DNA of 64,000 nucleotides, from contig NZ_CP015622.1 in the NCBI RefSeq assembly GCF_001643015.1, forward strand, positions 2,493,358 through 2,557,357, written 5' to 3'. A program made the translations under genes and the position numbers. Shown one piece after another: positions 19,803 through 28,253 of this stretch (within the stretch, counting starts at the first letter, position 1; every line of letters starts with the position of its first letter). Under the pieces are notes generated by a model, which did not search any database, was not told the origin of the DNA, and saw nothing but the letters and a program-made list of their open reading frames with translations. This stretch comes from Corynebacterium crudilactis. Its GTDB lineage: Bacteria > Actinomycetota > Actinomycetes > Mycobacteriales > Mycobacteriaceae.

Positions 19803-19845
19803 CCGCCCTCCACGTCCTGCTCGGACGTGGAGGGCGGTTTAGCTT
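19803..19845 (+). terminator. Rho-independent terminator after nucH
   Basis: Perfect 15-bp GC-rich stem (CCGCCCTCCACGTCC and complement, 5-base loop) followed by TTTAGCTTT, 14 bp after the stop. Confidence 0.9.
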
Positions 19846-19858
19846 TACCGAGTTTCGT

Positions 19859-20548
19859 CTATTTCAACGCTGCTGCAGCCTGAGCATAACTTTGTGATTG
19901 CGCACCCAACTCCAAAGCTGCAAGAGCTGCGTTTCTAAAATCCGCGGCAACTTTAGGATTGTTAAGGTTTCGTGCCGATGCAGATAAACGCACCGTGTTT
20001 CCTTTTTCTGCACCACGTGTCACTGCCCTAATCACATTTTTACGCCACCATTTAGCAGCACCAAATCCCTCGCCTACCGATAAATTACGGCAGGCTAAAA
20101 ACTCACCAGATTCAAGATTATGTAAACCCTTGGTGGACGCAGCCACATGAAAAGAAAACTCCGGTAGAACTGCGAAAGTCCCCTCCGACATACGCCACCG
20201 TGGCGGTGCAAAAATCTGGAACTCAAATCCAATTTTCTGCATCTGTCTGATCGCCCCAGTTAAACGCAGCCTAGCTTCGTGCTTTTCTAAAGTGGCGAAC
20301 TCTGCACGACGCCCCTGAACAGCCTGATCAAAACCATTCAAGATTAGTTCGTGGCCACGTTCTCGTTGTTGCTCCAGCCACTCAAGTGTGACTTTATCTT
20401 TAGCAAGCCGCCACTCTCCGTCAATGCGGGGTGCAACAAGTAGCGAGACCTCAATACCTTCGGCACGCAGGTCTGTAATAAGCCTGTCAGCCGCCGATCG
20501 GGTCTCATTGAAAATACTAGAAACAGAAACAAGAAGACGGCCGGACAT
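19859..20548 (-). CDS. DUF2334 polysaccharide-deacetylase-like protein
   Basis: A 229-residue protein similar to DUF2334 proteins, which share the NodB-like barrel of polysaccharide deacetylases. Visible family segments are LLVSVSSIFNETRSAADRL, RERGHELILNGFDQ (normally GHEIxxHG, here Asn-Gly instead of His-Gly) and FAPPRWRMSE. The altered metal-site region makes catalysis uncertain. No signal peptide is evident. ATG 20548 is preferred over a second ATG 6 bp upstream. It lies 45 bp downstream of the decayed dctA copy on the same strand. Function unknown. Confidence 0.65.
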   Translation of the reverse strand: MSGRLLVSVSSIFNETRSAADRLITDLRAEGIEVSLLVAPRIDGEWRLAKDKVTLEWLEQQRERGHELILNGFDQAVQGRRAEFATLEKHEARLRLTGAIRQMQKIGFEFQIFAPPRWRMSEGTFAVLPEFSFHVAASTKGLHNLESGEFLACRNLSVGEGFGAAKWWRKNVIRAVTRGAEKGNTVRLSASARNLNNPKVAADFRNAALAALELGAQSQSYAQAAAALK

Positions 20549-20593
20549 GCACAATATTGTCGCACGCCAAGCCGTCTCCGTCTTGTTGAAAAC

Positions 20594-21066
20594 CTAGTGG
20601 TCTTCATCCTCTTGGAGCAATCCACAAGATCCAGTTCAGGATCTTGAAAATGAGCTTCTGCATATGAGCAACAACATCACGGATTGGCTGGCCTTTAGAT
20701 CCCACAGACTGGACAGCAAAACCAACAAGAATCGCGATAAATAGCACCTGAAGCACAGAGCCATCAGTAAAAGCAGAGAAAAACGTGGACATGGTGATGA
20801 AATAAGCAAGCTCAATGCCGCCTGCGCGTCCAACTGTCGCAGCTGCTCGCACAGGACCAATGCCGATAACAATGGTGCAGAAAATAACCGGGCAATAATC
20901 ATCTTGATCAAAGACACGAACATGGTGCCCAGAATCTTGAAAATATTTGCCTAATTATGGCGAAATAAGTCCCACAGTAATTCCGCCAATCAAGGCAATA
21001 ATTACCGCAATGTAGAGCCAGTGTGTGCGATCTTTTTTTGCTGGCTTTGAACTTTGATGTATTCAT
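20594..21066 (-). pseudogene. dctA: Decayed dicarboxylate/H+ or Na+ symporter gene (DctA family)
   Basis: Pieces of a DctA-type C4-dicarboxylate symporter read in order across shifting frames. The start ATG at 21066 still has a GGAGGTC ribosome site. Lesions seen: an extra base in the poly-A run after codon 9, a stop where SPELG is expected (SP-stop-LG), an extra T before FKILG, a missing C at MIIAPVIF (KMIIA continues in another frame), an internal deletion joining ITMST to FFSAFTDG, and a 3' deletion joining LWIAP to the terminal EDEDH-stop. Only about 157 codons' worth of DNA remains of a gene usually near 430 codons. It cannot make a transporter. Confidence 0.88.
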
Positions 21067-21365
21067 TTTTGACCTCCACGTTGGAAGCCTCTGAGCGTGA
21101 ATCTATGAAGTTCCTCTTCGACCTTTTAGGGATACGGCGAAAGCGGCCAAATGGTGTCTGCTGGCGATCGGCGTGGGGTACGCGTTGCCAATAAGTCAAA
21201 AATGGGTACTCCTGACAATTCCCGAAAAATATGCAAAGGTTTACGCTCGAACGCAAGAAGCCGATGTTATGACACCCCTCACAGGACTTTCATATCACCA
21301 AGCTCAACTGCATGTCAGGGTATGAAATGTGCGCTATATCATCGATTTCAGCACCATGTATCAGA

Positions 21366-21408
21366 AATAAACAAAACACCTCCGTTAGAGCTAGCAGAGG
21401 TGTTTCGG
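21366..21408 (-). terminator. Rho-independent terminator after ptrB
   Basis: Minus-strand stem AAACACCTC / GAGGTGTTT with a TGTTT tail, 22 bp beyond the ptrB stop. The 299 bp between it and the dctA start (21067-21365) show no gene and presumably carry the old dctA promoter. Confidence 0.85.
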
Positions 21409-21429
21409 TATTCGTTTGGCGAACAATAC

Positions 21430-23550
21430 TTATGCAGTAAGGCCAGTGGCTTGATTAATCAACCAACCGTACTCAAAAGCTGTCTCACGCCACTTTTCAT
21501 AGCGTCCGGAAACGCCACCATGGCCTGCCACCATCTCAGTTTTCAACAAGAAATCGCCACCAGTTGCAGTAGCCCTCAACTGAGCAACCCATTTAGCAGG
21601 CTCCACATAAAGCACACGAGTGTCATTGAGCGAAGTCACTGCCAAAATATTGGGATACTTCTTCGCCTCAATATTTTCATAAGGAGCATACGAAGCCATG
21701 TACTCGTAAACCTCCTTATCATGAAGCGGATCTCCCCACTCATCCCATTCGATCACAGTCAACGGCAGCTCCGGCATGAGCATCGATGTCAAAGGATCAA
21801 CGAATGGAACATTTGCCTCAATTGCCTTGAAACGATCTCCTGCCATATTGGCAATAGCACCCATCAACATGCCACCAGCTGATCCGCCTTCAGCAACCAG
21901 CATCTCAGGAGCAGAAATTCCCTGCGCAATGAGCGCATCGGCAACATCAATGAAATCTGTGAATGTGTTCTTCTTGGTGGTGGTCTTTCCGTTGTCATAC
22001 CAACCACGACCCATTTCACCACCGCCACGCACGTGAGCAATAGCAAAAATCATGCCACGATCCATCAAAGACAAACGCGCAATGGAAAAACCTGGGTCGA
22101 TGGAAGATTCATAGGAACCATAACCATAAAGCAACGCAGGATTTGGCTGGGACAGATCAAGATCAGCTCGGTGCACCAAAGAAACTGGGATTTGCGCGCC
22201 ATCCTGAGCACTCACCCACAACCGCGATGCCACATAATCCTGCGGGTTATACCCGCCACGGATCTCTTGCTGCTTCAGCAATGTGCGCTCATCAGATTCA
22301 ATCCAGTAATTAAATAACTGAGCTGGGGTGGTGAAAGAACCATAAGAAATACGGATGACAGGCGCATCCCACTCTGGGTTTCCGCCAGAAGCAACGGTAT
22401 AGATCTCTTCATCAAATTCGAGTTGGCGAAATTCGCCGAAGGTTCCGTCGATAAGCTTCATGATCGCAACCTGTCCGATCGCGCCGGACCTGTAACCCAG
22501 GATGATGAAATCTCGGTAAGTATCCATGCCTTCAATGCGCACGTCATCCTTATGCTCGACGAGCGGGGTCAGCGCATCCAAAGAAGTGAGCGTATCCACG
22601 CCAGCCCACCCCACTGAGAAGTTCGGGCCTTCAGAGTTATGCGTGATCAACCAAATATCAGAGCCGTCAACCACTGCATGATCAACGTCATATTCCACGC
22701 CCTCTACCCGGGGAATCAGCACCTCTGGAGTACCTTCCGGCTGGTCAAAAGGCAGCACGCGAACTTCAGACGTAATCTTAGAAGCACAACCGAAAAGGAT
22801 AAACTTCTCCGAACGAGTAGTACCTACCCACGTGGAATAACGCTCATCTGGTTCGTGGTAGACCAGCACGTCCTCTTCAACAGGCGTGCCCACCTTATGG
22901 CGCCATACGGTATCCGGACGCCATGCATCATCAACACGCTGGTAGAAGAGGTACTCCTCCCCCACCCACGTGGCACCATAAAAAATGCCAGTCAAGGTGT
23001 CTGGCAGAAGCTCACCTGTGTCCAGATCCTTAATCCGTAGGATGAAACGCTCTTCGCCAGTAACATCTGTGGAATACGCCAAGTAACGGCCAGAGGTAGT
23101 CACAGAAGAAGCACCCATGGAGAAAAACTCATGGCCTTCTGCAAGCTCATTGGCATCCATGATGATGGTTTCACCTGCAGCAGGCTCATCTTCAGGAATT
23201 ACAGGTGGAATCCACGCATCGGCTCCCTCTGCCACTGGAATGCGGCACGAATAGCCATAGCTTTTACCTTCCGCAGTACGTGAGTAATACCAATACTTAC
23301 CTGCACGAACAGGGATGGACATGTCAGTTTCTTTAACGCGTGACTTGATCTCTTCATAGATATTGTCGCGCAGCGTGCTCAACTGCTCAGTTTCCTGCTT
23401 AGTGAACGCGTTTTCTGCTTCCAAATAATCCAAGGTTTCTTGGGATTCTTTATCCCTCAACCATTCATAGTTATCAACGAAGTCGATGCCATGGTGAGTA
23501 CGAGTAATCGGATGGATCGGGGCTTGTGGGGAAATAATGCGTTCAGACAT
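21430..23550 (-). CDS. ptrB: Prolyl oligopeptidase family serine peptidase, oligopeptidase B type
   Basis: A 706-residue cytosolic peptidase of family S9A, cutting short peptides probably after basic residues. An N-terminal beta-propeller (about residues 1-420) is followed by the alpha/beta-hydrolase domain. The catalytic Ser lies in EGGSAGGMLMG, Asp in SLNDTRVLY and His in GHGGVSGRY. The YGYGSYE and ARGGGEMGR-like (HVRGGGEMGRGWY) motifs are family hallmarks. The start at 23550 (MSERIISPQAP) begins the conserved part; the frame is open 60 bp further without a ribosome site. Confidence 0.92.
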   Translation of the reverse strand: MSERIISPQAPIHPITRTHHGIDFVDNYEWLRDKESQETLDYLEAENAFTKQETEQLSTLRDNIYEEIKSRVKETDMSIPVRAGKYWYYSRTAEGKSYGYSCRIPVAEGADAWIPPVIPEDEPAAGETIIMDANELAEGHEFFSMGASSVTTSGRYLAYSTDVTGEERFILRIKDLDTGELLPDTLTGIFYGATWVGEEYLFYQRVDDAWRPDTVWRHKVGTPVEEDVLVYHEPDERYSTWVGTTRSEKFILFGCASKITSEVRVLPFDQPEGTPEVLIPRVEGVEYDVDHAVVDGSDIWLITHNSEGPNFSVGWAGVDTLTSLDALTPLVEHKDDVRIEGMDTYRDFIILGYRSGAIGQVAIMKLIDGTFGEFRQLEFDEEIYTVASGGNPEWDAPVIRISYGSFTTPAQLFNYWIESDERTLLKQQEIRGGYNPQDYVASRLWVSAQDGAQIPVSLVHRADLDLSQPNPALLYGYGSYESSIDPGFSIARLSLMDRGMIFAIAHVRGGGEMGRGWYDNGKTTTKKNTFTDFIDVADALIAQGISAPEMLVAEGGSAGGMLMGAIANMAGDRFKAIEANVPFVDPLTSMLMPELPLTVIEWDEWGDPLHDKEVYEYMASYAPYENIEAKKYPNILAVTSLNDTRVLYVEPAKWVAQLRATATGGDFLLKTEMVAGHGGVSGRYEKWRETAFEYGWLINQATGLTA

Positions 23551-23888
23551 AGCCACCGATCTTAGTCTTGTGAGATAAAAACATGCTTGTGTGTTCGCCA
23601 TTGGCGACATTTCTTAGGTTCTTTCTCTAAAAACTCGCGCGGATCTATCTTTCACGGCCTCCCCGATACCCCATGGAGGAAAAACCAAACAGAGATGCCC
23701 ACGGACTGGAATTTTTGAACTGCCGTGGGCACTTTCGTTTGATTTAACTCAAATCTTAAATTTCACGCCTAAAAACTTCCCTCACAGAATCGCCCCCAGG
23801 AGTTTCTAAAAGCCTTCCCCAAGCGCGCAACATACTCAGCCGCTGAGTTCAGGCCTAAATAGCCATACTCCGCATCAAAGCAGCGGAA
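23551..23888. other. Intergenic stretch upstream of ptrB
   Basis: Between the ptrB start and the purC terminator no gene was found. It holds the ptrB promoter region and one copy of a dispersed palindrome-containing repeat (23693-23830) that also occurs near 62 kb. Confidence 0.5.
23693..23830. repeat. Dispersed intergenic repeat, copy 1
   Basis: Begins AGATGCCCACG, continues to a pairing CCGTGGGCACT and CGTTTG, and ends in a CAGAATCGCCCCCAGG segment. The same order of blocks occurs at 62049-62175 (AGATGCCCACG, CCGTGGGCACT, CGTTTG, TAGAATCGCTCTCAAGG), and the palindromic block alone at 61978-62018. It may double as a hairpin. Confidence 0.65.
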
Positions 23889-23928
23889 ATAACAAAACCC
23901 GGAGTCACTTTTCAGTGAGCCCGGGTTA
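23889..23928 (-). terminator. Rho-independent terminator after purC
   Basis: Minus-strand stem AACCCGGGCTCACT / AGTGACTCCGGGTT (one bulge, GAAA loop) with a TTGTTATT tail, 14 bp past the purC stop. Confidence 0.85.
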
Positions 23929-23941
23929 CAGGTGTACGAAA

Positions 23942-24844
23942 TTAGACGCAAAATCCGATCCACTGGGAGAACTTCTCACCAGAGATAAGCTCATAAGCTT
24001 CGATGTAACGTTCGCGAGTTGCTTCTACAACAGAACCTGGAAGCACTGGAGGTTCCATGCCGGAATCCTTATTCCAGCCAGATTTTGGTCCGGTGAGCCA
24101 GTTGCGGACAAATTGCTTATCAAAGCTTGGCTGCACAACCCCAGCTTCGTAGCCTTCCAATGGCCAATAACGGGAAGAATCTGGAGTCAGGACTTCATCA
24201 CCCAGCACCAAGGTGCCATCTTCGTCGATACCGAATTCAAACTTAGTATCTGCAAGGATAACGCCACGCTCACGAGCAACTTCTGCAGCAGCTTTGTAAA
24301 TAGCGATGGAAGCATCACGCAGTTGGTTAGCGCGAGCTTCACCAAGACGCTGCTCGACGACATCAAAGGACACATTGATATCGTGATCGCCGATATCTGC
24401 CTTGGTGGCTGGGGTGAAAATTGGTTCAGGCAGCTGAGAGGATTCAACTAGGCCTTCAGGGAGTTCCACACCACAGACGGAATTGCTCTGCTTGTACTCA
24501 ACAAGACCAGAGCCAGTGAGGTAACCGCGCACAACGCATTCGAATGGAAGCATGGTGAGTTTCTTGCACACCATTGCGCGTCCAAGAACTTCTTCTGGAA
24601 TGCGAGGGTCATCAGCTGGGCCAGCCAAATGATTAGGGAAATCGATGGTGTCGAAGAAGAACTGGCTCATCGCAGTGAGCACTCGACCTTTGTCTGGGAT
24701 TTCGGTATCGAGGATGAAATCGTAGGCCGAGATACGATCAGAAGCCACCATGAGGATGTGCTTATCATCGATCTCATAGATCTCACGGACCTTGCCTGCC
24801 GACAGGTGCTTGTACTGGGAGAGTTCAGGACGCATGATAGGCAA
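23942..24844 (-). CDS. purC: Phosphoribosylaminoimidazole-succinocarboxamide synthase PurC
   Basis: Joins CAIR and aspartate to give SAICAR in purine synthesis. The 300-residue form begins at TTG 24844, 7 bp after an AAGAGG site; ATG 24835 is the alternative, 17 bp from that site. Signature segments: [10 protein letters not shown] near the N-terminus, [18 protein letters not shown], and [11 protein letters not shown]. It is monocistronic, with its own terminator and a probable promoter just upstream. Confidence 0.95.
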   Translation of the reverse strand: MPIMRPELSQYKHLSAGKVREIYEIDDKHILMVASDRISAYDFILDTEIPDKGRVLTAMSQFFFDTIDFPNHLAGPADDPRIPEEVLGRAMVCKKLTMLPFECVVRGYLTGSGLVEYKQSNSVCGVELPEGLVESSQLPEPIFTPATKADIGDHDINVSFDVVEQRLGEARANQLRDASIAIYKAAAEVARERGVILADTKFEFGIDEDGTLVLGDEVLTPDSSRYWPLEGYEAGVVQPSFDKQFVRNWLTGPKSGWNKDSGMEPPVLPGSVVEATRERYIEAYELISGEKFSQWIGFCV

Positions 24845-24872
24845 GTCTAGACCTCTTAGTGGTGTTCGGAAA

Positions 24873-24899
24873 ATTTTAGGATCAGCAACAAGTATTCAA
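24873..24899 (-). promoter_or_regulatory. Candidate purC promoter
   Basis: Minus strand: -10 TAAAAT at 24878-24873, with -35-like TTGAAT 15 bp upstream. The spacing is slightly short, and position was judged by eye. Confidence 0.4.
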
Positions 24900-25004
24900 T
24901 GCCTAATTTTGTTCATCTAAAGGACATTTTTAGTTCAAGGAAGCCATTCGAACAATGATTAAAGAAACCTTGGACTCCACAGCCAATACACAGATATGAA
25001 AACG

Positions 25005-25046
25005 CAAAAAAAGACGGGCACCCGCTCATGGAGAGTGCCCGCCTTT
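25005..25046 (-). terminator. Rho-independent terminator of the small mycomembrane-type gene
   Basis: Minus-strand stem GGCGGGCACTC / GAGCGGGTGCCCGTC (imperfect) followed by seven T, 70 bp after the stop of the 38-residue gene. Confidence 0.85.
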
Positions 25047-25115
25047 TCAAAGCTTCTCGATCAGCTAAGTGCTAATCAGAGCTAGATACTAGCGACCCAT
25101 TCGGATCGCAAGCGA

Positions 25116-25232
25116 CTAGGAGGAAGCGTTAACGATGGTGTCGAAGACACCCTGTGCGCCAGCGAAGACGGAGCCAACGAGGCCCTGAATGCCGTCGAAG
25201 ATGGACTGGAAGATGTCGAATACAGAGGTCAT
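25116..25232 (-). CDS. 38-residue amphipathic mycomembrane-type peptide (ProtX/PorA-PorH-like)
   Basis: The peptide starts MTSVFDIFQSIFDGIQ and ends VNASS. It has no signal peptide, no Cys, Lys or Arg, and a Phe/Ile/Val face alternating with Gly, Ser, Asp and Gln, which would form an amphipathic helix. That is the style of the tiny corynebacterial outer-membrane proteins PorA and PorH and the O-mycoloylated peptide ProtX. From memory a ProtX-like protein lies at this chromosomal spot in C. glutamicum. Ser residues are possible mycoloylation sites. The gene has a GAAAGAGAG ribosome site, its own terminator and a long upstream region full of palindromes, suggesting strong and regulated expression. 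Pore activity is not shown. Confidence 0.8.
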   Translation of the reverse strand: MTSVFDIFQSIFDGIQGLVGSVFAGAQGVFDTIVNASS

Positions 25233-25321
25233 TGTGATCTCTCTTTCTAGTGTTCGCCAAGCTCTTGCTGCCTGACTGGGATGACTCAAGTTTGGCCTAT
25301 AACGTCACCAACATGCAACCC

Positions 25322-25368
25322 TGATCCTTAAAAATGAGTCATTTTTGAACACTGTTCATTAAGGATCA
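25322..25368. promoter_or_regulatory. Nested palindromes upstream of the 38-residue gene
   Basis: Outer arms TGATCCTTA (25322-25330) and TAAGGATCA (25360-25368) enclose two further palindromes: AAAATGA-G-TCATTTT (25331-25345) and GAACACTGTTC (25347-25357). They lie about 90-136 bp upstream of the small gene's start. They may be operators or a cruciform. The regulator is unknown. Confidence 0.55.
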
Positions 25369-25536
25369 TTTAGATACCCTTAAGGGCAACGCAATTTTAT
25401 TCATCCCTAGAAATTTATTAATTTTTTTCGAAAATCATCATTTTTCACCCTTCTCGAGACCTCCAATGTCGTTTTCTAGACACCTAAAAGACACCTTTTG
25501 AGGCCTTTCAGAGTCACCGCAATCAACTTTTAGGCA

Positions 25537-25560
25537 TAAAAAATGGGGCACAAGGCCCCA
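25537..25560 (-). terminator. Rho-independent terminator after purB
   Basis: Minus-strand stem TGGGGC / GCCCCA with a TTTTTTATG tail, 40 bp past the purB stop. Confidence 0.85.
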
Positions 25561-25599
25561 AATTTCATATATAAACCGGTGTCTCCGGCGTTAAAACCT

Positions 25600-27030
25600 T
25601 TAGAGAATCTCACCTGGGCGGTACTCAGCAGCACCCGGGTGGGCGTCGGAAAGCGCCTGAATGCGGTCGAGCACACGAGAAACCTGGGACTCTGCAGCAC
25701 CGATGAATGCGTGGCGATCAGCCAATGCAGCCTCGAGGTCAGCTTCAGTCATTGGCAGACGAGCATCGTCAGCAAGACGCTGGATAAGATCCTGCCCACC
25801 ACCATTTTCACGCATGTTTAGGGCCACTGCCACGGCGTTTTCCTTGATTACCTCGTGTGCGGTCTCGCGGCCGACCCCAGCGCGGACAGCTGCCATGAGG
25901 ATACGAGTGGTAGCAAGGAATGGCAGGTAACGCTCAAGTTCGCGCTCGATCATGGCAGGGAATGCACCGAATTCATCGAGAACTGTCAGGAAAGTCTCAA
26001 ACATTCCGTCCAGTGCGAAGAATGCATCTGGCAACGCAACACGACGGATTACGGAGCAGAAGACATCGCCTTCATTCCATTGCTGACCAGAAAGATCTGC
26101 AACCATGGTGAGGTAGCCACGCAAAATGACCTGCAGGCCACCAACGCGCTCGCAGGAACGAGCGTTCATCTTGTGTGGCATCGCAGAGGAACCAACCTGG
26201 CCCTCTTTGAAACCTTCGGTGACAGTTTCAGTGCCAGCCATCAAACGGATGGTATGTGACAGCGAAGATGGGCCAGCGCCAAGCTGCACCAGTGCGGATA
26301 CTGCATCGAAGTCGAGGGAACGTGGGTAGACCTGGCCAACGGAGTCAAAGACGCGATCGAAGCCGAGGTGTGCTGCAATGCGGTTTTCCAGATCGGACAG
26401 GCGTGCTTCGTCGCCATCCATGAGATCCAGCATGTCTTGGGCGGTACCCATTGGGCCCTTGATGCCACGCAGTGGGTAGCGGTCAAGTAATTCAGAAACG
26501 CGCTCAAGTGCCACGAGCATTTCATCTGCTGCAGTAGCGAAACGCTTACCCAAAGTGGTTGCCTGAGCTGCCACGTTATGGGAACGACCAGCCATGACCA
26601 GGCTTTGGTACTCTGCTGCGCGGGAGCCGATAGCAGCTACAACCGCGATGCCCTTGTTGCGGACAAGCTCAAGTGAGCGGTGGATCTGGAGCTGTTCCAC
26701 ATTTTCAGTGAGGTCACGAGAGGTCATTCCCTTGTGAATGTGCTCGTAGCCAGCCAGTGCGTTGAATTCTTCAATGCGAGCCTTCACATCGTGGCGGGTG
26801 ACACGCTCACGATCGGCGATGCTAGCCAAATCAACCTGAGCGATTACTGCTTCATAAGCTTCGATTGCTTCTGCAGGAATCTCTACGCCCAGGTCTTTTT
26901 GGGCTTTCATCACGGCGATCCAGAGCTGGCGCTCCATGATGATCTTCTCTTCGGCACTCCACAGATTAGAAAGTTCAGCGGAGGCGTAACGGTTCGACAG
27001 GACGTTTGCGATCTTCTTTTTATCAGCCAC
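25600..27030 (-). CDS. purB: Adenylosuccinate lyase PurB
   Basis: Removes fumarate from SAICAR and from adenylosuccinate in purine synthesis. The 476-residue protein belongs to the fumarase/aspartase superfamily. The signature GSSAMPHKMNARSCER (flexible catalytic loop with Ser) and the substrate-binding block GMTSRDLTENVEQ are present. It lies 43 bp downstream of the aminotransferase gene on the same strand and is followed by a terminator. Confidence 0.96.
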   Translation of the reverse strand: MADKKKIANVLSNRYASAELSNLWSAEEKIIMERQLWIAVMKAQKDLGVEIPAEAIEAYEAVIAQVDLASIADRERVTRHDVKARIEEFNALAGYEHIHKGMTSRDLTENVEQLQIHRSLELVRNKGIAVVAAIGSRAAEYQSLVMAGRSHNVAAQATTLGKRFATAADEMLVALERVSELLDRYPLRGIKGPMGTAQDMLDLMDGDEARLSDLENRIAAHLGFDRVFDSVGQVYPRSLDFDAVSALVQLGAGPSSLSHTIRLMAGTETVTEGFKEGQVGSSAMPHKMNARSCERVGGLQVILRGYLTMVADLSGQQWNEGDVFCSVIRRVALPDAFFALDGMFETFLTVLDEFGAFPAMIERELERYLPFLATTRILMAAVRAGVGRETAHEVIKENAVAVALNMRENGGGQDLIQRLADDARLPMTEADLEAALADRHAFIGAAESQVSRVLDRIQALSDAHPGAAEYRPGEIL

Positions 27031-27073
27031 GCAAATTATTATCCCTCACGAACCGAAACTTACCTAGTCGCTG

Positions 27074-28225
27074 TTACTTATTAATAAATTCTCCGATTTT
27101 TTGCGCGCCTGCAATCGTATCTTCTTTTGATGCGCACAAGCTCAGACGAATCCACTTGTGGCCTTCTTCCGGATCAAAATCCACACCCGGCGCGACCGCC
27201 ACACCAGCTTCATCAAGCAGGCGCAGCGCCCATGCTTCAGAATCATCGGTATAAGCAGAAACATCAACCCACAGATACAGGCCGCCATCCGGGTCGGCGA
27301 AAGTGCCAAGTCCGATTTCAGGGAGCTTCTCGACGAACACCTCCCGCGCCTCGCGATACGCTTCCACGTGCGAATCAAGTTCCGCACCAGCTTCTAAAGT
27401 AAAAGCTGCGCGGCCAGCCGCCTGCCCAATGGCAGGAGCGCACAAGGAAAGAGAAGCTTGCAGGTTCTCAATCGGAGTGATCAGTTCATCTGGAACGATG
27501 ATCCAACCCACGCGCCATCCAGTCATGGAGAAGTATTTGGACAATGTGCCAACAACAATGGCATTTTTGGAGAACTGATGCGCGGTGACAAGCGGGCGAC
27601 CAAAGCTCATGCCATGGTAATCCTCATCAGAGATCAGCACTGCATCATTGTCATCACACCACTTGGCAATGCGTGCGAGCTCTTCTGGGTCAATGATCGT
27701 GCCAGTGGGGTTTCCCGGGCTGGTAACAATAACAGCCTTTGGCTTGTGCGGGAGGTTTTCCAACATCTGAGCAGTTGGCTGGAAGCGAGTTTCTGCAGTG
27801 CAACGCAGGTTGAGCACCTTGGCACCCAAGGATTCCAAAATATTGCGATACGCAGGGTAACCAGGGGTGGGCATTGCTACATAATCGCCATGGTCAAGGG
27901 TGGCGATAAATGATGCCACGAATCCACCTGAGGAACCGGTGGTGACAATAACATTGTCAGCGTTGGTATCTACATCATAGGTAGCGGAATGCCAGTCGGC
28001 GATGCGTTCGCGGAACTCACGATCACCAATGACTTCTGTGTATCCCAAAGGACCAGAACGCAGCGCGATCTCGGCTTCTTCAATGACTGCTTCTGGCGCA
28101 CCAGTTAACGGCTGGCCAGCGCAGAACATAATGGTTTCTTTGCCTTCGCGCCTGCGACGATGGACTCGGTCCAACATCTGCATGACGCGAAACGGCTGAA
28201 CATTACTTCTCGTGCTTGGCTTCAT
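27074..28225 (-). CDS. Class I/II PLP aminotransferase
   Basis: A 383-residue fold-type I aminotransferase acting in amino acid metabolism. The PLP lysine lies in GTLSKYFSMTGWRVGW; the SPGNPTG motif and the Asp-Tyr pair in ISDEDYHG are typical of aspartate/alanine-type enzymes. The amino-acid substrate cannot be read. ATG 28225 was chosen; TTG 28234 is possible. It sits between purD (19 bp beyond its stop codon's side, upstream) and purB (downstream) in one direction, so purD-aminotransferase-purB may share a transcript. That would link purine synthesis to aspartate supply, if the enzyme uses aspartate. Confidence 0.88.
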   Translation of the reverse strand: MKPSTRSNVQPFRVMQMLDRVHRRRREGKETIMFCAGQPLTGAPEAVIEEAEIALRSGPLGYTEVIGDREFRERIADWHSATYDVDTNADNVIVTTGSSGGFVASFIATLDHGDYVAMPTPGYPAYRNILESLGAKVLNLRCTAETRFQPTAQMLENLPHKPKAVIVTSPGNPTGTIIDPEELARIAKWCDDNDAVLISDEDYHGMSFGRPLVTAHQFSKNAIVVGTLSKYFSMTGWRVGWIIVPDELITPIENLQASLSLCAPAIGQAAGRAAFTLEAGAELDSHVEAYREAREVFVEKLPEIGLGTFADPDGGLYLWVDVSAYTDDSEAWALRLLDEAGVAVAPGVDFDPEEGHKWIRLSLCASKEDTIAGAQKIGEFINK

Positions 28226-28253
28226 AAGAGACAAGCCTATCTGCGTAATGCTC

